A stretch of DNA of 64,000 bases, from positions 219,642 to 283,641 of the forward strand of contig NZ_LT985323.1 in NCBI RefSeq assembly GCF_900290275.1, given 5' to 3'. Shown here piece after piece: positions 33,243 through 44,800 of the stretch. The DNA is from Prevotella merdae (GTDB taxonomy: Bacteria; Bacteroidota; Bacteroidia; Bacteroidales; Bacteroidaceae). The position numbers and the translations under genes were made by a program. The notes beneath the pieces are model-generated. The model saw nothing but the letters and a program-made list of their open reading frames with translations, had not been told where the DNA came from and did not search any database. The stretch's first letter is position 1; every line of letters begins with the position of its first letter.

Positions 33243-33988
33243 ATGAATAAAGAGACAAAAATGTGGAAGGCACTTTTGTTGTCTGGTCTCATTTCGGTTC
33301 CGTTGTCGGCATCGGCACAGAGCGTTAAGGGCCAGGTAAAAGATGCCACTACGGGTGAACCTCTTATTGGAGTTACCATTCGTTCGCTTGGAAGCAAGAA
33401 AATGGCAGTAACCGACATCGACGGCAATTACACCATTGAGGCGTCAGGCAAGGAGCGTCTGCGTTTCTCTTATGTCGGATACGACGATACCGACATTACT
33501 GTTGACGGACGCAAAGTTGTCAACATCGGGATGAAAACAATGGAGAACGACCTTGGCGAAGTGGTTGTCATTGGTTATGGTACACAACGCAAAGCCGACC
33601 TAACTGGCGCTGTAGGTGTTGTTGACATGAAGGAGGCTAAGAAAACTGCAGCTACCAATATATATGAAATACTGCAAGGTCAGGTTCCTGTGTTTCGGTT
33701 TCAACAACAAGTCAGCCGATTGTCGCCATGGGACACCTCGGACAAAGCGGCAACACATGGCAGACCAACCGCAGCCAAGTGTGCATAGGCGACAATACCG
33801 GCCACAACTTCAAGTATCGCACCATGCCCTTCTCGTCGCTGCCTTACGGCGAAGGCGCCTACTACAGCTCTTTCTTCCTCAAGGATACCGACACTATATG
33901 GCTCGCCATATCGCACAGCTACTACTCGGGCAACGACTGTAAGAAGAATGTCGTTGAGTATATAGAAGGCAAGATTGTTGAAGACTGA
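33243..33988 (+). pseudogene. SusC-type receptor start fused to an unrelated C-terminus
   Basis: The first 155 residues are a normal SusC/RagA N-terminus: signal peptide, carboxypeptidase-like domain (KGQVKDATTGEPLIGVTIRSLGSKKMAVTDIDGNYTIEA), TonB-box region and plug start (LGEVVVIGYGTQRKADLTGAV, ATNIYEILQGQVP). At about 33688 one base is missing (GGTGTT reads GTGTT) and the frame breaks. In the corrected frame VSVSTTSQP follows, and then at about 33717 the sequence changes to the C-terminal 90 residues of another secreted protein (GHLGQSGNTWQTNRSQV, DTIWLAISHSYYSGND), perhaps a BNR-type glycosidase or lyase. More than 800 receptor residues are lost. Not functional. Confidence 0.8.
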
Positions 33989-34035
33989 ATAATAACACGT
34001 CTCTAAACCTATAGAGACACAAAGCATACAGAATA

Positions 34036-35868
34036 ATGAATAAATTTTTGATTAAGAGTTTGTTAGTCTCTACTCTGCTGTCATTGGCTGGTGTTGTAGC
34101 CGCCAATGCACAGTGGAGTGCGCAAGGCAACAAAATCAAGACACAATGGGCAGCCCAAGTGTCGCCCAACAATATATCAACCGAATATCCCCGTCCTATC
34201 ATGCAGCGCAACCGCTGGCAGAGCTTGGACGGTCTGTGGAACTACTCTATACGCCAACGTGGAGCTGCCAACATGGGCAATGCTGACGGCAAGATACTTG
34301 TTCCGTTTGCTGTCGAGTCGAGTTTGTCTGGCGTTATGAAGACCGTTGGCAAAGACCAGGAGCTATGGTATAGCCGCACCTTCGACATCCCTGCCGACTG
34401 GCTGTCGGACCACATCCTGCTTCACTTTGGTGCTGTCGACTGGCAAGCCGATGTCTACATCAACGACATACGCATTGGTTCGCACCGCGGAGGCTACGCC
34501 CCGTTCAGTCTCGACATAACCCCATATATAGACAATGCCAAGCAACTACAGAACATAACCATACGTGTGTTCGACCCAACTACCGACGGCTATCAGCCCG
34601 TTGGCAAGCAGAAGTCTAAGCCTGAAGGTATATGGTACACACCTGTTACGGGCATCTGGCAAACCGTGTGGATTGAGCCGGTAGCCGCCAGCCACATCAC
34701 AGCCCTTAACACTGTAAGCGATATCGACAACAACCGCCTTTGCATTACACCTCTTACCAGTACGCACGAGGGCATTGTGGAGGTTACAATATCAGACGGC
34801 AAGAAGATTATAGCCACTGGCAAGGCTGCCGCCGGACAGCCTGTCGACCTTACTATCGACAATCCGCACCTATGGAGTCCTGACGATCCGTACCTGTATA
34901 CGGCTAATATAAGTCTGTTCAAGGACGGCAAGCAGGTGGACAAAGTGGAGAGCTATGCCGCTATGCGCAAGATTTCGACACGACGCGACGCCAACGGCAT
35001 TATGCGCATACAGCTCAACAACCGCGACATCTTCCAGATGGGTCCGCTTGACCAGGGCTATTGGCCCGACGGACTGTACACCGCTCCCAACGACGAAGCC
35101 CTGCGCTACGACATCCAACTGGCAAAGCGTCTTGGCTTCAACATGATACGCAAGCACATGAAGACGGAGCCTGCCCGTTGGTACACATGGTGCGACCGTC
35201 TTGGCGTACTGGTATGGCAGGATATGCCGTGCGGCGACTCTTGGCCCGAGTGGCAGATGTACAACTTCTACAACGGAGCCGAGGTAAAGCACAGCGCCGA
35301 GTCGGAGAACAACTTCCGCAACGAATGGAAAGAGATTATCGACGCCTTGCAGCCTTATCCCTGCATCGTTACATGGACTCCCTTCAACGAGCGTTGGGGA
35401 CAGTTCAAGACACAAGAAATTGTGGAATGGACTAAAGCCTACGACCCTACACGTCTTGTCAACCCCGCAAGCGGTGGCAACCACTATGCCGTGGGCGACA
35501 TGCTCGACATACATCACTACCCCGACCCGTCCATTATGCTATACGATGCCAACCGCCCTACCGTTCTTGGCGAATACGGCGGACTCGGACTTCCCGTCAA
35601 GGGACATCTATGGCAAGACGACAAGAACTGGGGCTATGCCGAATTCAAGAACATTAAGGAGGTTACAAACCGATACGTCGAGTATACCGACAAGCTGCAA
35701 CAGCTTGTCAAGACTGGTTTCTCGGCTGCCGTATATACCCAAACCACCGACGTGGAGGGCGAGGTCAACGGACTCGTAACCTACGACCGCAAGGTGCTTA
35801 AGGTCGACGCCAAACGTGTGGCTAAAGCCAACAATGCACTTTGCCATGCCTTAGACAACAACAACTAA
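34036..35868 (+). CDS. Glycoside hydrolase family 2 enzyme
   Basis: 610 residues with a signal peptide (MNKFLIKSLLVSTLLSLAGVVAANA). Domain order: jelly-roll sugar-binding domain (PRPIMQRNRWQSLDGLWNYS, LLHFGAVDWQADVYIND), Ig-like domain, then the TIM barrel. The acid/base glutamate is in TPFNERWGQF (Glu452) and the nucleophile in VLGEYGGLG (Glu513), both in place. It ends soon after the barrel, without the extra domains of LacZ. Beta-galactosidase-like or arabinosidase-like action on plant glycans is likely; the exact substrate cannot be told. It appears intact within a broken locus. Confidence 0.82.
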   Translation: MNKFLIKSLLVSTLLSLAGVVAANAQWSAQGNKIKTQWAAQVSPNNISTEYPRPIMQRNRWQSLDGLWNYSIRQRGAANMGNADGKILVPFAVESSLSGVMKTVGKDQELWYSRTFDIPADWLSDHILLHFGAVDWQADVYINDIRIGSHRGGYAPFSLDITPYIDNAKQLQNITIRVFDPTTDGYQPVGKQKSKPEGIWYTPVTGIWQTVWIEPVAASHITALNTVSDIDNNRLCITPLTSTHEGIVEVTISDGKKIIATGKAAAGQPVDLTIDNPHLWSPDDPYLYTANISLFKDGKQVDKVESYAAMRKISTRRDANGIMRIQLNNRDIFQMGPLDQGYWPDGLYTAPNDEALRYDIQLAKRLGFNMIRKHMKTEPARWYTWCDRLGVLVWQDMPCGDSWPEWQMYNFYNGAEVKHSAESENNFRNEWKEIIDALQPYPCIVTWTPFNERWGQFKTQEIVEWTKAYDPTRLVNPASGGNHYAVGDMLDIHHYPDPSIMLYDANRPTVLGEYGGLGLPVKGHLWQDDKNWGYAEFKNIKEVTNRYVEYTDKLQQLVKTGFSAAVYTQTTDVEGEVNGLVTYDRKVLKVDAKRVAKANNALCHALDNNN

Positions 35869-37539
35869 AAACATATGCGTTCGCCCAAGGAGGCTCCCTC
35901 GTTTGCTACAAGCAGCAGCTGAAACTTCAGGGACGACCGTCTCTCCACCCCTCTTACCAGCGTGTACAGCACCACTACGGGCAGCGGCTGGAGCGTGCTG
36001 CGTGTAGAGAAGGACGCTGCCGACGTTCAGACCCAGCTAACGCAGGGCGAGATTATACTCCCCAGCAACACCACTATAGGCTACCTTGGCTTCGACAACG
36101 AGATGGGCAAGGCCAAGCTCACCTTTGGCTATCCCTATGTGGAGACACCTCGACGCTACATACGCAAGCTCACCCTCGCTCCGTCGGTTACGTCGTTTGT
36201 CAAGCTTAAAGCCGGCGAAGAGAAGACGTTGACGTGGCGCATACGCCAAACCAAGGCAGCATCGTATGGCGACTTTGTAAGCAGCATGTGGCAGTACAGC
36301 TTCGACAAGATGCAGCCAGAGCCTCTCAAGCAGCAGATGTCTGCCGAGGAGGTCAAGGCACAGTTGTGCAACTACTTCCGCGAGTCGTACGTTGCCGATT
36401 TTCCCCTGAAGTACAACTCTAGTCTTACGCTCCTTACCAACGACTGCAAACCGGCACGAGAGATGCAGATTGGTTTCTGCGGCAGAGTGTTGCTCAATGC
36501 CTTCAACGAGATAGAATGGGGCGAGGCTCACGGCGACAACAACCTCAAGCAGATGGGCGAGAGCATTATCGAGAGCTTCAAGCAGAACGGATTTACACCG
36601 GCTGGCTACTTCTACGACTTTGTCAACTTCAACGAGGGCATGCCCAAAAACGTTGTCCACTCTATCCGACAGCAGAGCGAAGCTGTATATGCCATACTGC
36701 ATTATCTCAAGTACGAGCGCCAGCACGGACGCCAGCATAAGGATTGGGAGAAGAAGATGCGCACCCTGCTCGACAACCTTATAGCTATACAGAAGCCCGA
36801 CGGCAGCTTTGCCCGCAAGTACAGCGACGACGGTACCGACATCGACGCCTCTGGCGGCAGCACACCATCGGCTACATCTACCCTTGTTATGGGTTGGAAG
36901 TACTTTGGCGACAAGCGCTACCTTGCAGCCGCAAAGCGCACTGTCGACTATGTGGAGAAGAACATCATTTCCAATAGCGACTACTTCTCGTCTACCCTCG
37001 ACGCCAACTGTGAGGACAAGGAGGCTGCCATAGCTGCCGTTACCTCAACCTATTATTTGGCTATGGTGACCAAAGGTAAGGAGCGCGCCCACTACATCGA
37101 CCTCTGCCGTCAGGCTGCCTACTTTGCCATGTCGTGGTACTATACATGGGACGTGCCGTTTGCCAAGGGTCAGATGCTCGGCGACGTTGGGTTCCGTTTG
37201 CGCGGTTGGAGCAACGTGTCGGTAGAGAACAACCATATCGACGTCTTTGTCTTCGAGCTGCCGCACATCGTCAAGTGGCTGTCAACCGTAACCGGCGAGA
37301 AGCGCTTTGCCAAGATGTACGACGTTATCTACTCGTCGCTGTGCCAGTTGATGCCTACCAACGAGCACCACTTCGACATTGCCAAGCCTGGCTACTATCC
37401 CGAGGTTGTGCAGCACACCACATGGGACTACGGCCGCAACGGCAAGGGCTTCTACAACAACCTCTTCGCTCCGGGCTGGACAGTGGCATCGCTTTGGGAG
37501 CTCTACACGCCCGAGCGCACGGTCAACTTCCTCAAGTAA
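35869..37539 (+). pseudogene. 5'-truncated secreted glycosidase-like gene
   Basis: The readable part runs from about 35930 (NFRDDRLSTPLTSVYSTTTGSGWSVLR) to 37539. Before it the frame meets a TGA and no signal peptide or initiation region fits; the longest formal ORF begins with a GTG at 35962 (525 residues). A beta domain of about 80 residues (ILPSNTTIGYLGFDNEMG) is followed by an all-helical part with repeated helical hairpins and aromatic residues (KPDGSFARKYSDDGTDIDASGGSTPSATSTLVMGW; WDYGRNGKGFYNNLFAPGWTVASLWELYTPE), as in six-hairpin glycosidases and lyases. The 5' third seems deleted. The exact enzyme family is unknown. Confidence 0.6.
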
Positions 37540-37653
37540 CGACAGCTGCGTGCATTTAAGCACGCAGCTAAAAAATAAGAACTGAATGATGATACGGATA
37601 TTGTGATTTATTAGTAATTTTGAGTCGCAAATACAATACGAAACAATCTGTTT

Positions 37654-37944
37654 ATGAACAAGAACAATATCATTACCTGCCTACTTACATTGCTTGCCTT
37701 GCTTTGCCCCATGCAAGGCAAGCTATATGTTTAAGCACTACGGCGTACAGAACGGACTCTCGCAGAGCACAGTCTACACCATTATGCAAGACCGTACCGG
37801 TTTTATATAGATTGGAACAAAGGAGGGACTAAACCGCTTCGACGGCACATCCTTCAAAATTTATCGTGCCTACAACGACGAGTTCGCTACGACATCAAGG
37901 AGCACTCGCTTACCAACAACCCTCTGCCTAGCTACAGCAATGTT
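37654..37944 (+). pseudogene. Decayed start of a hybrid two-component sensor (HTCS)
   Basis: An ATG and signal-like segment (NNIITCLLTLLALLCPMQG) run into a stop. The expected propeller start continues in another frame: FKHYGVQNGLSQSTVYTIMQDRTGFI, then TAG at 37808-37810 where the family has Trp, then IGTKEGLNRFDGTSF. A second frame change occurs near 37885. The reading then joins the ORF at 37945. HTCS proteins sense glycan breakdown products in the periplasm. Confidence 0.75.
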
Positions 37945-39444
37945 GTGGGCATGAGCCTTGGCAAGGACAACCGTATATGGTTAGGACTCTTCGGCGATGG
38001 ACTATACAGTGCCGACCTGTCGCTGCGCAACGTGCAGCCATTTACCGCTGCCGACGGCTCGCACCCCTTTGCCAACGACATTGTGTCGTCCATACTGCCC
38101 TACTCTGCCGACCGGCTATATATCGGTGCAGACCGACACGGCCTGTGCGAGGTAAACACAAGCACCAGACAATGCAACATTATTGCCGACAGATACGACG
38201 GCAAGAATATATTTGTGAGAATGGTGGCAAAGAAGCAGAACGAGATTTGGGCTGCGTCCGAAATGGGACTGTATATATATAATGTGGCGACACGCTCCGT
38301 GCAACACTTTATGTACAACCCTGCCGACCCCTTCTCGTTGTCCGACAATCCGCTCTACTGCCTGTTTCAGGACCGTGACGGTGGCATGTGGGCTGGCTCC
38401 TACTTCGGTGGCGTCAACTATCTGCCTAACACCAACCCTCTGTTTGAGCGCTTTGTACCGCAAGGCAATATGCACGGCAGACGTGTGCGAGAGATGGTGC
38501 CCGACCGCAACGGAAAGATGCAGGACGTTGTGCTTGGCTACGACAATATAGCACAGTATGCCGACCGCGAACACTTTGGCAGCGACTTTGGAGCAGCCAT
38601 CGGCCGCTATGCCAACCGCATAAACCAGGGCCGCATAACCATTGACGGCAAGACCATACAGCTGCCGCAGAACAACTACGGCCATTGTCTGCACGGCGGT
38701 CCCACCGGTTGGCAATACAAGGTGTACGACGGACGCCAGCTCAACGACTCGACATTGCAGATGTGCATCTTCTCGCCCGACGGCGACAACGGATTCCCCG
38801 GCAACGTCAACGCTACCGTTACGTATACGCTTACGTCCGACAACTCGATAGACATACGCTACGAGGCGACGTCGTCTAAGAAGACCTTTATCAACATGAC
38901 CAACCACTCTTACTTCAACCTTAATGGCGACCCGTCGCACGATGGAGAGAACCAGATGCTCTATATCAATGCCAACCGCTACACTCCTGCCGACACTACG
39001 TACATGACTACTGGCGAGGAGCTTAGCGTTGCGGGCACACCAATGGACTTCAGACGCCTTACTCCGCTAAGCCGCGACATCAACAACAAGCAGTTTGACA
39101 TGACACGCAACGCCAGCGGATTCGACCACAACTGGTGTCTCAACACGTGGCGTAAGGGTAAGGGCAACGACAAGCTCATAGCAGCTTCCCTTTATAGTCC
39201 TGCCACAGGCATACGCATGGATGTCTACACCAACGAGCCGGGCATACAGGTATACACGGGCAACTTCCTCGACGCTTCCTTCACCGCCAAGCACGGCTAC
39301 CGATATCCGCGCCACTCGGCTGTGTGCCTCGAAACCCAGCACTATCCCGACTCGCCCAATAAGCCTCAATGGCCGAGCGCATTGCTTGAGCCTGGCAAGA
39401 AGTATACCAGCCATTGCCGCTACCACTTCTCTATAGGCAAGTAG
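37945..39444 (+). pseudogene. Chimaera of HTCS sensor propeller and aldose 1-epimerase
   Basis: The 499-residue ORF starts inside an HTCS propeller (IWLGLFGDGLYSADL, IWAASEMGLYIYN, MWAGSYFGGVNYL; about 1-185). At the shared words NGKM (about 38508-38520) it changes in frame to galactose mutarotase: DVVLGYDNIAQY, IGRYANRINQGRITIDGKTIQLPQNNYGHCLHGG, TNHSYFNLNG with the active-site His, and AVCLETQHYPDSPNKPQWPS with the catalytic Glu. The epimerase part (about 310 residues) lacks only the extreme N-terminus and signal peptide. It is listed as a pseudogene because it is a deletion fusion without a normal start, though a cytoplasmic epimerase might still be made. Confidence 0.72.
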
Positions 39445-39475
39445 GAGGTGATAAAAACAACAACTCTACCACCCC

Positions 39476-41806
39476 TTAGAATGGATATCCTATAGCGAAG
39501 TGCAGACTCTGCGAGTCCTTAAAATGATCGAAGTTGTAGAATCCATTCTTGTAGGGCACGTGTATGCCGACGCCCCAGTCGAGACGCAGAACAAAGAAGT
39601 CCATGTCATAGCGTATGCCTATACCGGTACCAAGAGCTGTCTCCTTAAATATGTTCTTCAGGCGAAGCTGCGAGCCTGTGCGGTAGCCATCATTGCGCAA
39701 AGCCCACACGTTGCCTGCATCAAGGAAGATAGCACCATATAGATTGCCCATTATACGCGGACGATACTCAAGGTTGGCCAAGAGTTTGATGTCTCCAGTT
39801 TGGTCCATATACGACAACTTTGACTGATTGGTATAGTAGCTACCTGGACCAATGCTTCGAACATTAAAAGCACGTATACTATTAGCTCCACCTACATAAA
39901 ACTGCTCGCTATACGGAGCCGACTTGGCATTGCCATAAGCCCATACCACACCCGTATTGATATGTCCCACTATCTGACTATGCTCTGTCACCTGCCACGT
40001 CTTGCGCAAGTCTGTCTCCACCTTCAGAAACTGTGCAAATGGATTCTTAAACATCTTCTTGCCCGTCTCCTTCCAGCGTTTACCCATTGCCAGATAGCCT
40101 AAGGACAGCACGTTGGACGCCTCGCTAACTGTGGTCTGCCAGTAGATTGGATTACGATAGGTAGATGGCGACTGATAGGTAAATGTGTATCGCATTTTAG
40201 GCACAAACTGGTCGGCCATCGAAACCATAAGGTACGGACTCTGTTGCAACACCTCGTTGAATGCAGCCGACTTGTCCTTCATAAACTCATACTGTAGTAT
40301 AAGTGGCGAGAATTGATGCAGCCTTGTAGCCGAAGGCTGAATGGTATAAGTCAATTCGCCCGACACGATGTGGCGCTTGAAGTAGCCCGAGCGGTTAAGC
40401 ACATTGCTTGCCGCCTTCAACAGTGTGTTTGGTGTAGTATAATAAGGTATAACACGCTTACCTTTCTGCCACTTCTTCAGGCGTCGCTTAGTAAGGTAGT
40501 TATCTATAAAGAGCAGGCGTGGAAACTCAAGCGACACATCGGCCCCATACTCATACGAGTTGAACTTTGAACTTGTGCCATCAGCTCTATGTCCTGTCTG
40601 CCATTCGTACGATCCATTAAGATTAACCGACAGTTTCTCACCTCCACGAAAGGCGTTACGTTTGGCAAAACCAAGTGTCATACCCGGACCAACACGCCCC
40701 GTTGTCTTTCCTACAAGGTTGCCCTCAAAATATATATCATAAGGTTTGTCAAACACACAGTTGAGCGTAATGTCAAGCACATTGCATGCCTCTGATGTGT
40801 CGCGCGGTGCAAACCCCAAGTCCACACGCGAGAAGAGTCCCTTTGAGGTTAGTGTGTTTATTGTCTGCACATAGTCGGCATAACTATATAGTTTATGCGG
40901 ACGAAGCTTCATGTCGCGTATCAATACTAAGCTTCGTATAGGCTGACGTCTTCCCGAATATATCATTGTGTATATTTTATGGTTCACCGTATCGGTCAAC
41001 TCTTGCGTGGCATTACGGCGCATCTCAAGGTTGATACATCCTATATACCATTGCTTGCCTACTCTCGACGGCAAGCTATCGGCATACTGCAGTCGCACCT
41101 GTGCCTTATCCATCATGGCCAAGGTATCGGCAAGATATGTTGCATACGAAGGTTGGTAATAGAAGAATCCGTTATTGCGCAACAATGTAGACACTCGTGT
41201 TCGCTCTGCATCAAGTGTTGCCACGTCGAATGGATCGCCACTCTTTACCACAGCCTCCGAACGTGTCGAATCTATTAGATGAGCAGCCGCTTCGGGGAAA
41301 TTGTGGTAGGTAAGGGTGTCGATAGTGGTCAACGGACCAAGATTCACGGTATACTTTACCTTGGCACGCTTGGTACTGTCGTTGGTCAGCACGTCGTAGT
41401 TGACGTAATTACCAAAGTAGCCACGCGATCTCAACAACTCTTTCGTTACCTGTGCATGCAACGATGGATTGACAGCACTTAATAATACTGGTGCCTTGCC
41501 AAATGTCTTGCGCAGCCACTTGCCAGGTCCTTCTTCCGAGTCACGAAACCAGTTGTATATACACAAACGATACGACGGCCACGGCATACGTATATACGGA
41601 CTACCGAGGAACGAACCGTTTGGTGCCGTAGCAAGTGCTGCCTCCACTTCTTCCTTAACAGTGGAGAAGTGTTCGCTGGGTGTATAGTTTTCGTATACAG
41701 TTGTGCGCAAACCAGTAAACAGTTTGTCGTCGGCTGGCACAGAGCTTGTCTCGGAGCAAGCCACGAGCAAGGCACACATTATTAATATATATATTATTCT
41801 TTTCAT
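39476..41806 (-). CDS. tamL: TamL: lipidated TamA-like outer-membrane Omp85 protein
   Basis: 776 residues. The N-terminus is a lipoprotein signal (IYILIMCALLVAC, Cys17), the feature that separates the Bacteroidetes TamL from TamA. POTRA-like domains follow (about 90-380: LLRSRGYFGNYVNYDV, LLRNNGFFYYQPSYATYLADT), then the 16-strand barrel ending ALGTGIGIRYDMDFFVLRLDWGVGIHV and a final aromatic residue (AIGYPF). With TamB it moves or inserts outer-membrane components. It lies two bases downstream of tamB on the same strand, so the two form one operon. Confidence 0.85.
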   Translation of the reverse strand: MKRIIYILIMCALLVACSETSSVPADDKLFTGLRTTVYENYTPSEHFSTVKEEVEAALATAPNGSFLGSPYIRMPWPSYRLCIYNWFRDSEEGPGKWLRKTFGKAPVLLSAVNPSLHAQVTKELLRSRGYFGNYVNYDVLTNDSTKRAKVKYTVNLGPLTTIDTLTYHNFPEAAAHLIDSTRSEAVVKSGDPFDVATLDAERTRVSTLLRNNGFFYYQPSYATYLADTLAMMDKAQVRLQYADSLPSRVGKQWYIGCINLEMRRNATQELTDTVNHKIYTMIYSGRRQPIRSLVLIRDMKLRPHKLYSYADYVQTINTLTSKGLFSRVDLGFAPRDTSEACNVLDITLNCVFDKPYDIYFEGNLVGKTTGRVGPGMTLGFAKRNAFRGGEKLSVNLNGSYEWQTGHRADGTSSKFNSYEYGADVSLEFPRLLFIDNYLTKRRLKKWQKGKRVIPYYTTPNTLLKAASNVLNRSGYFKRHIVSGELTYTIQPSATRLHQFSPLILQYEFMKDKSAAFNEVLQQSPYLMVSMADQFVPKMRYTFTYQSPSTYRNPIYWQTTVSEASNVLSLGYLAMGKRWKETGKKMFKNPFAQFLKVETDLRKTWQVTEHSQIVGHINTGVVWAYGNAKSAPYSEQFYVGGANSIRAFNVRSIGPGSYYTNQSKLSYMDQTGDIKLLANLEYRPRIMGNLYGAIFLDAGNVWALRNDGYRTGSQLRLKNIFKETALGTGIGIRYDMDFFVLRLDWGVGIHVPYKNGFYNFDHFKDSQSLHFAIGYPF

Positions 41807-41808
41807 GT

Positions 41809-44800
41809 TTATTTCGTTCTTATCGTATCACCAACTTCAGGCTTCTCTTTTCCAAACCTGAAGATATCCTTGAAGTGTCGCAACTTACGCCTCCATATGA
41901 AACCACCGCCAAACTGTTCTACATAACCTTCGAGCCAATCGTACGAGTCGCGGTCGTAGAACAGCTTTAGATACTTGTTGGATGTTGGCGACAGTCTATA
42001 CTCAAGCGTAACATTGTCGAAGAAGGTGTCATTCTGATTCTCCACCTCAGCGCCTGTCGATACCTTTCCACCTATAACTATACGCAGACGGTTGTTCCAC
42101 AAACGTTTTGAGAACTTAAACGAATAGTCGGTGTGCACCTCGCCTGTTCCCAACGTTGTGTTGTCCATACCGAACGATAGGTCCAATGTACGCAAGGCAC
42201 TACCCGATATGCTGTTGATTTGCGAACTAAGGAACGAGCTTAGAGCCGAGTTAACCGACAGCGATCCAAGATTGTTGTCCGACAGATACATGCCCGTAGT
42301 AAGCATAGTTACAGCAAGCTTGCCACGATTCTCCACCGACTGTGTCATTAGTTCATTGTGCATCTGCTGGTCGTCAGGAGCATCGATTATGAACTGCAGA
42401 CCCATGTCTTGCAGTGTCTTCGTTATCTCCACACCACATTCAAACATTACGCTTCTGCCTGTTCCGCCATCGGTAGCCACCGTTGTCTTGTTCTCCTCAG
42501 TGGCTGTTATATTGAGTCGAGGATTCATTGGGTCGCCCGAGAATTCGGCATAACTGCCATCCTTTATAGTGAAGGTCTTAAGCGGTATCACTGGCAGCGA
42601 GTACTTCATCTCGCCCTCGGCTATAGTATATCTGCCATATAGCGACAGTCCGTCTGTGGCATTGTATAGCATTCGCAGATTGCCACCACCTATAAGGTCT
42701 ACATAATTCGACTGGTCTGGATTGAGTGCACACAACACATGAGCGCCATCATCCACGTTCACAGTAAGGTCCATATTCAGTCCGTTGATAGGAGGCTTTA
42801 CTACGGTTGCCGTCTCAGGATTGCGGAAGTTTACAAACTTAACCAATCCATCCAACTGACTCTCCGTAGACAATGGCGAGTCGCGCAATATATACGTCAC
42901 ATCGCTCGAGCCTAACACATCCAACTTTCCACGCATACGCAATGCATCAAGCGGACCATCCACCAAACCAAGGAAGTTTACATAAGCCTTGCCAAAAGCC
43001 TCCGAGCGTGCGTTCTCCTTGGCATCTATCAGCAGATAATTGTCAGCACGCATGCGCAGATAGGTATTCATGCGGTCGAAGTTGGCAAAGTCGAAGTAGC
43101 CATACAGCGTTAGCGCATTGCCGTTGCGTGCAAACATCTGGAAGTTCTCAAACTGCAACCTACTGTTGTTTATTGTCAACTGATCGTCGCATAGCCTCAT
43201 CTGCACACCATATGGGTCGCTTGCCACATAGGCTGAGTCAAAGTATAGTTCGCCATTTACATCAGGACGCGACAGCGAACCCTTAACCTTCACCTCTCCT
43301 TGTGCATATCCCTTGAAATGTATCAGGCGATCGGGCACAAATCCATTGAGCAACAGCAGAGGCGTGCGCGACAGTGTCATGTCAGCATCTATGCTGCCCT
43401 CGCCTTCGGCATTATACATACCCGATAGCGCACATACCTCATAGTCGTCCATCGACAGTGTACCGTCCACATAATGCTCCTTACCCTTGTCCTTAGGCAT
43501 GTACACAAACTCGCTCGACAAATTGCCTATAGGACATCCCTCATAAGCCATTCGGTCTACACTTACCGACGACGATACTGACATACTTCCTTCCTCTGAC
43601 ACTGTCCAGTGGAAGTCACCATTAAGCAGACCTGCTACTTGTGGCGCATATGGCACTACGGCAAGCACTTTTTGCAAGTCAAACTGGTTAAGACTCACAC
43701 TCAAGTCTTGCTTTGTCTCTGTACTATCGTTCGAGTATATTTGCACACCCATGCCGTCATCGGCACGTAGGCGCATGTCGGCTGATATACGCTGATTCTC
43801 GGCAAAGAACACATAGTTATCCTTATTAACCTTAAACTTCTTGTAGCCCAACACTGGATCAATGCCGCCTAACGACATCTTCACACCGCCAGGCTGCATG
43901 TCGGCCTTCAAACCAAGGGCTATGCCGAGTCGGTCTCTGCCGTCGTACACACGCGTACCTAAATATATAGACTCCTTTGTTACGGCTCCACGCATCTGTG
44001 CATTAAACACAAACTGCGGATTAGAGCGGTTGTTGCGTATCTGTCCCTCAAAGTTTGTCTTTGCCGAATCGGATGTAAACGCCATGCGTATTGTGTCTAT
44101 CTGCACTCCAGAAGCCACAAGCGAGTCAATACTCAAACGGCCATTAATACCCTCTTTGCGCGATACAGCAAGGTCGGCAAAGGCATTATGGAAGTCGTAA
44201 CCAAAACGTTTTAGCATTCTACTGAACACATTCTGCTTGCCCACATTGGCATAAAGCGACACATCGGGCAGACTCGAGCGTATAAGCATATTGTCTATAT
44301 AGCGCTCGTTGTGTTGCTTCTCTACCTCAGCGTTTGTAGCCTCAAGCCTACTTAGTATATGGTCGATAGACCCGGCACCGTCAAGACGCAACACAAAGTC
44401 GCCACAAGTAATAGCAGCATGTGTTGAGTCGCTACGTGTAAAGCAGTCCATAAATACATTCTCTGGTCGATAGGCATTTGCCGAATCGCGTATAACGATG
44501 TTGCCTACCGTACCGTGCACGCTATGGTTAGTCTTTAGATTGCTCTTCATCTTTACGTCTGCGGTGAGCGATGTCGAGCATGGACGCTTGGTTAAGCCCA
44601 TGCGCATAAAGTCGGCATTTATAAGGTCGCACACCAAGTGGGCGTCTACCTGCTTTGGATTAAGTAGGGCTGTTAGGTCGATAGTACCGTCTATCAGTGG
44701 TGTATGGCTTTGCAATACGGCACGTCCTGTACCATTATTCACCTCGGCAGTTAGCTTCATGTCCGACAGATCGTAGCGATCGTAGCCAAACTGTTCTACC

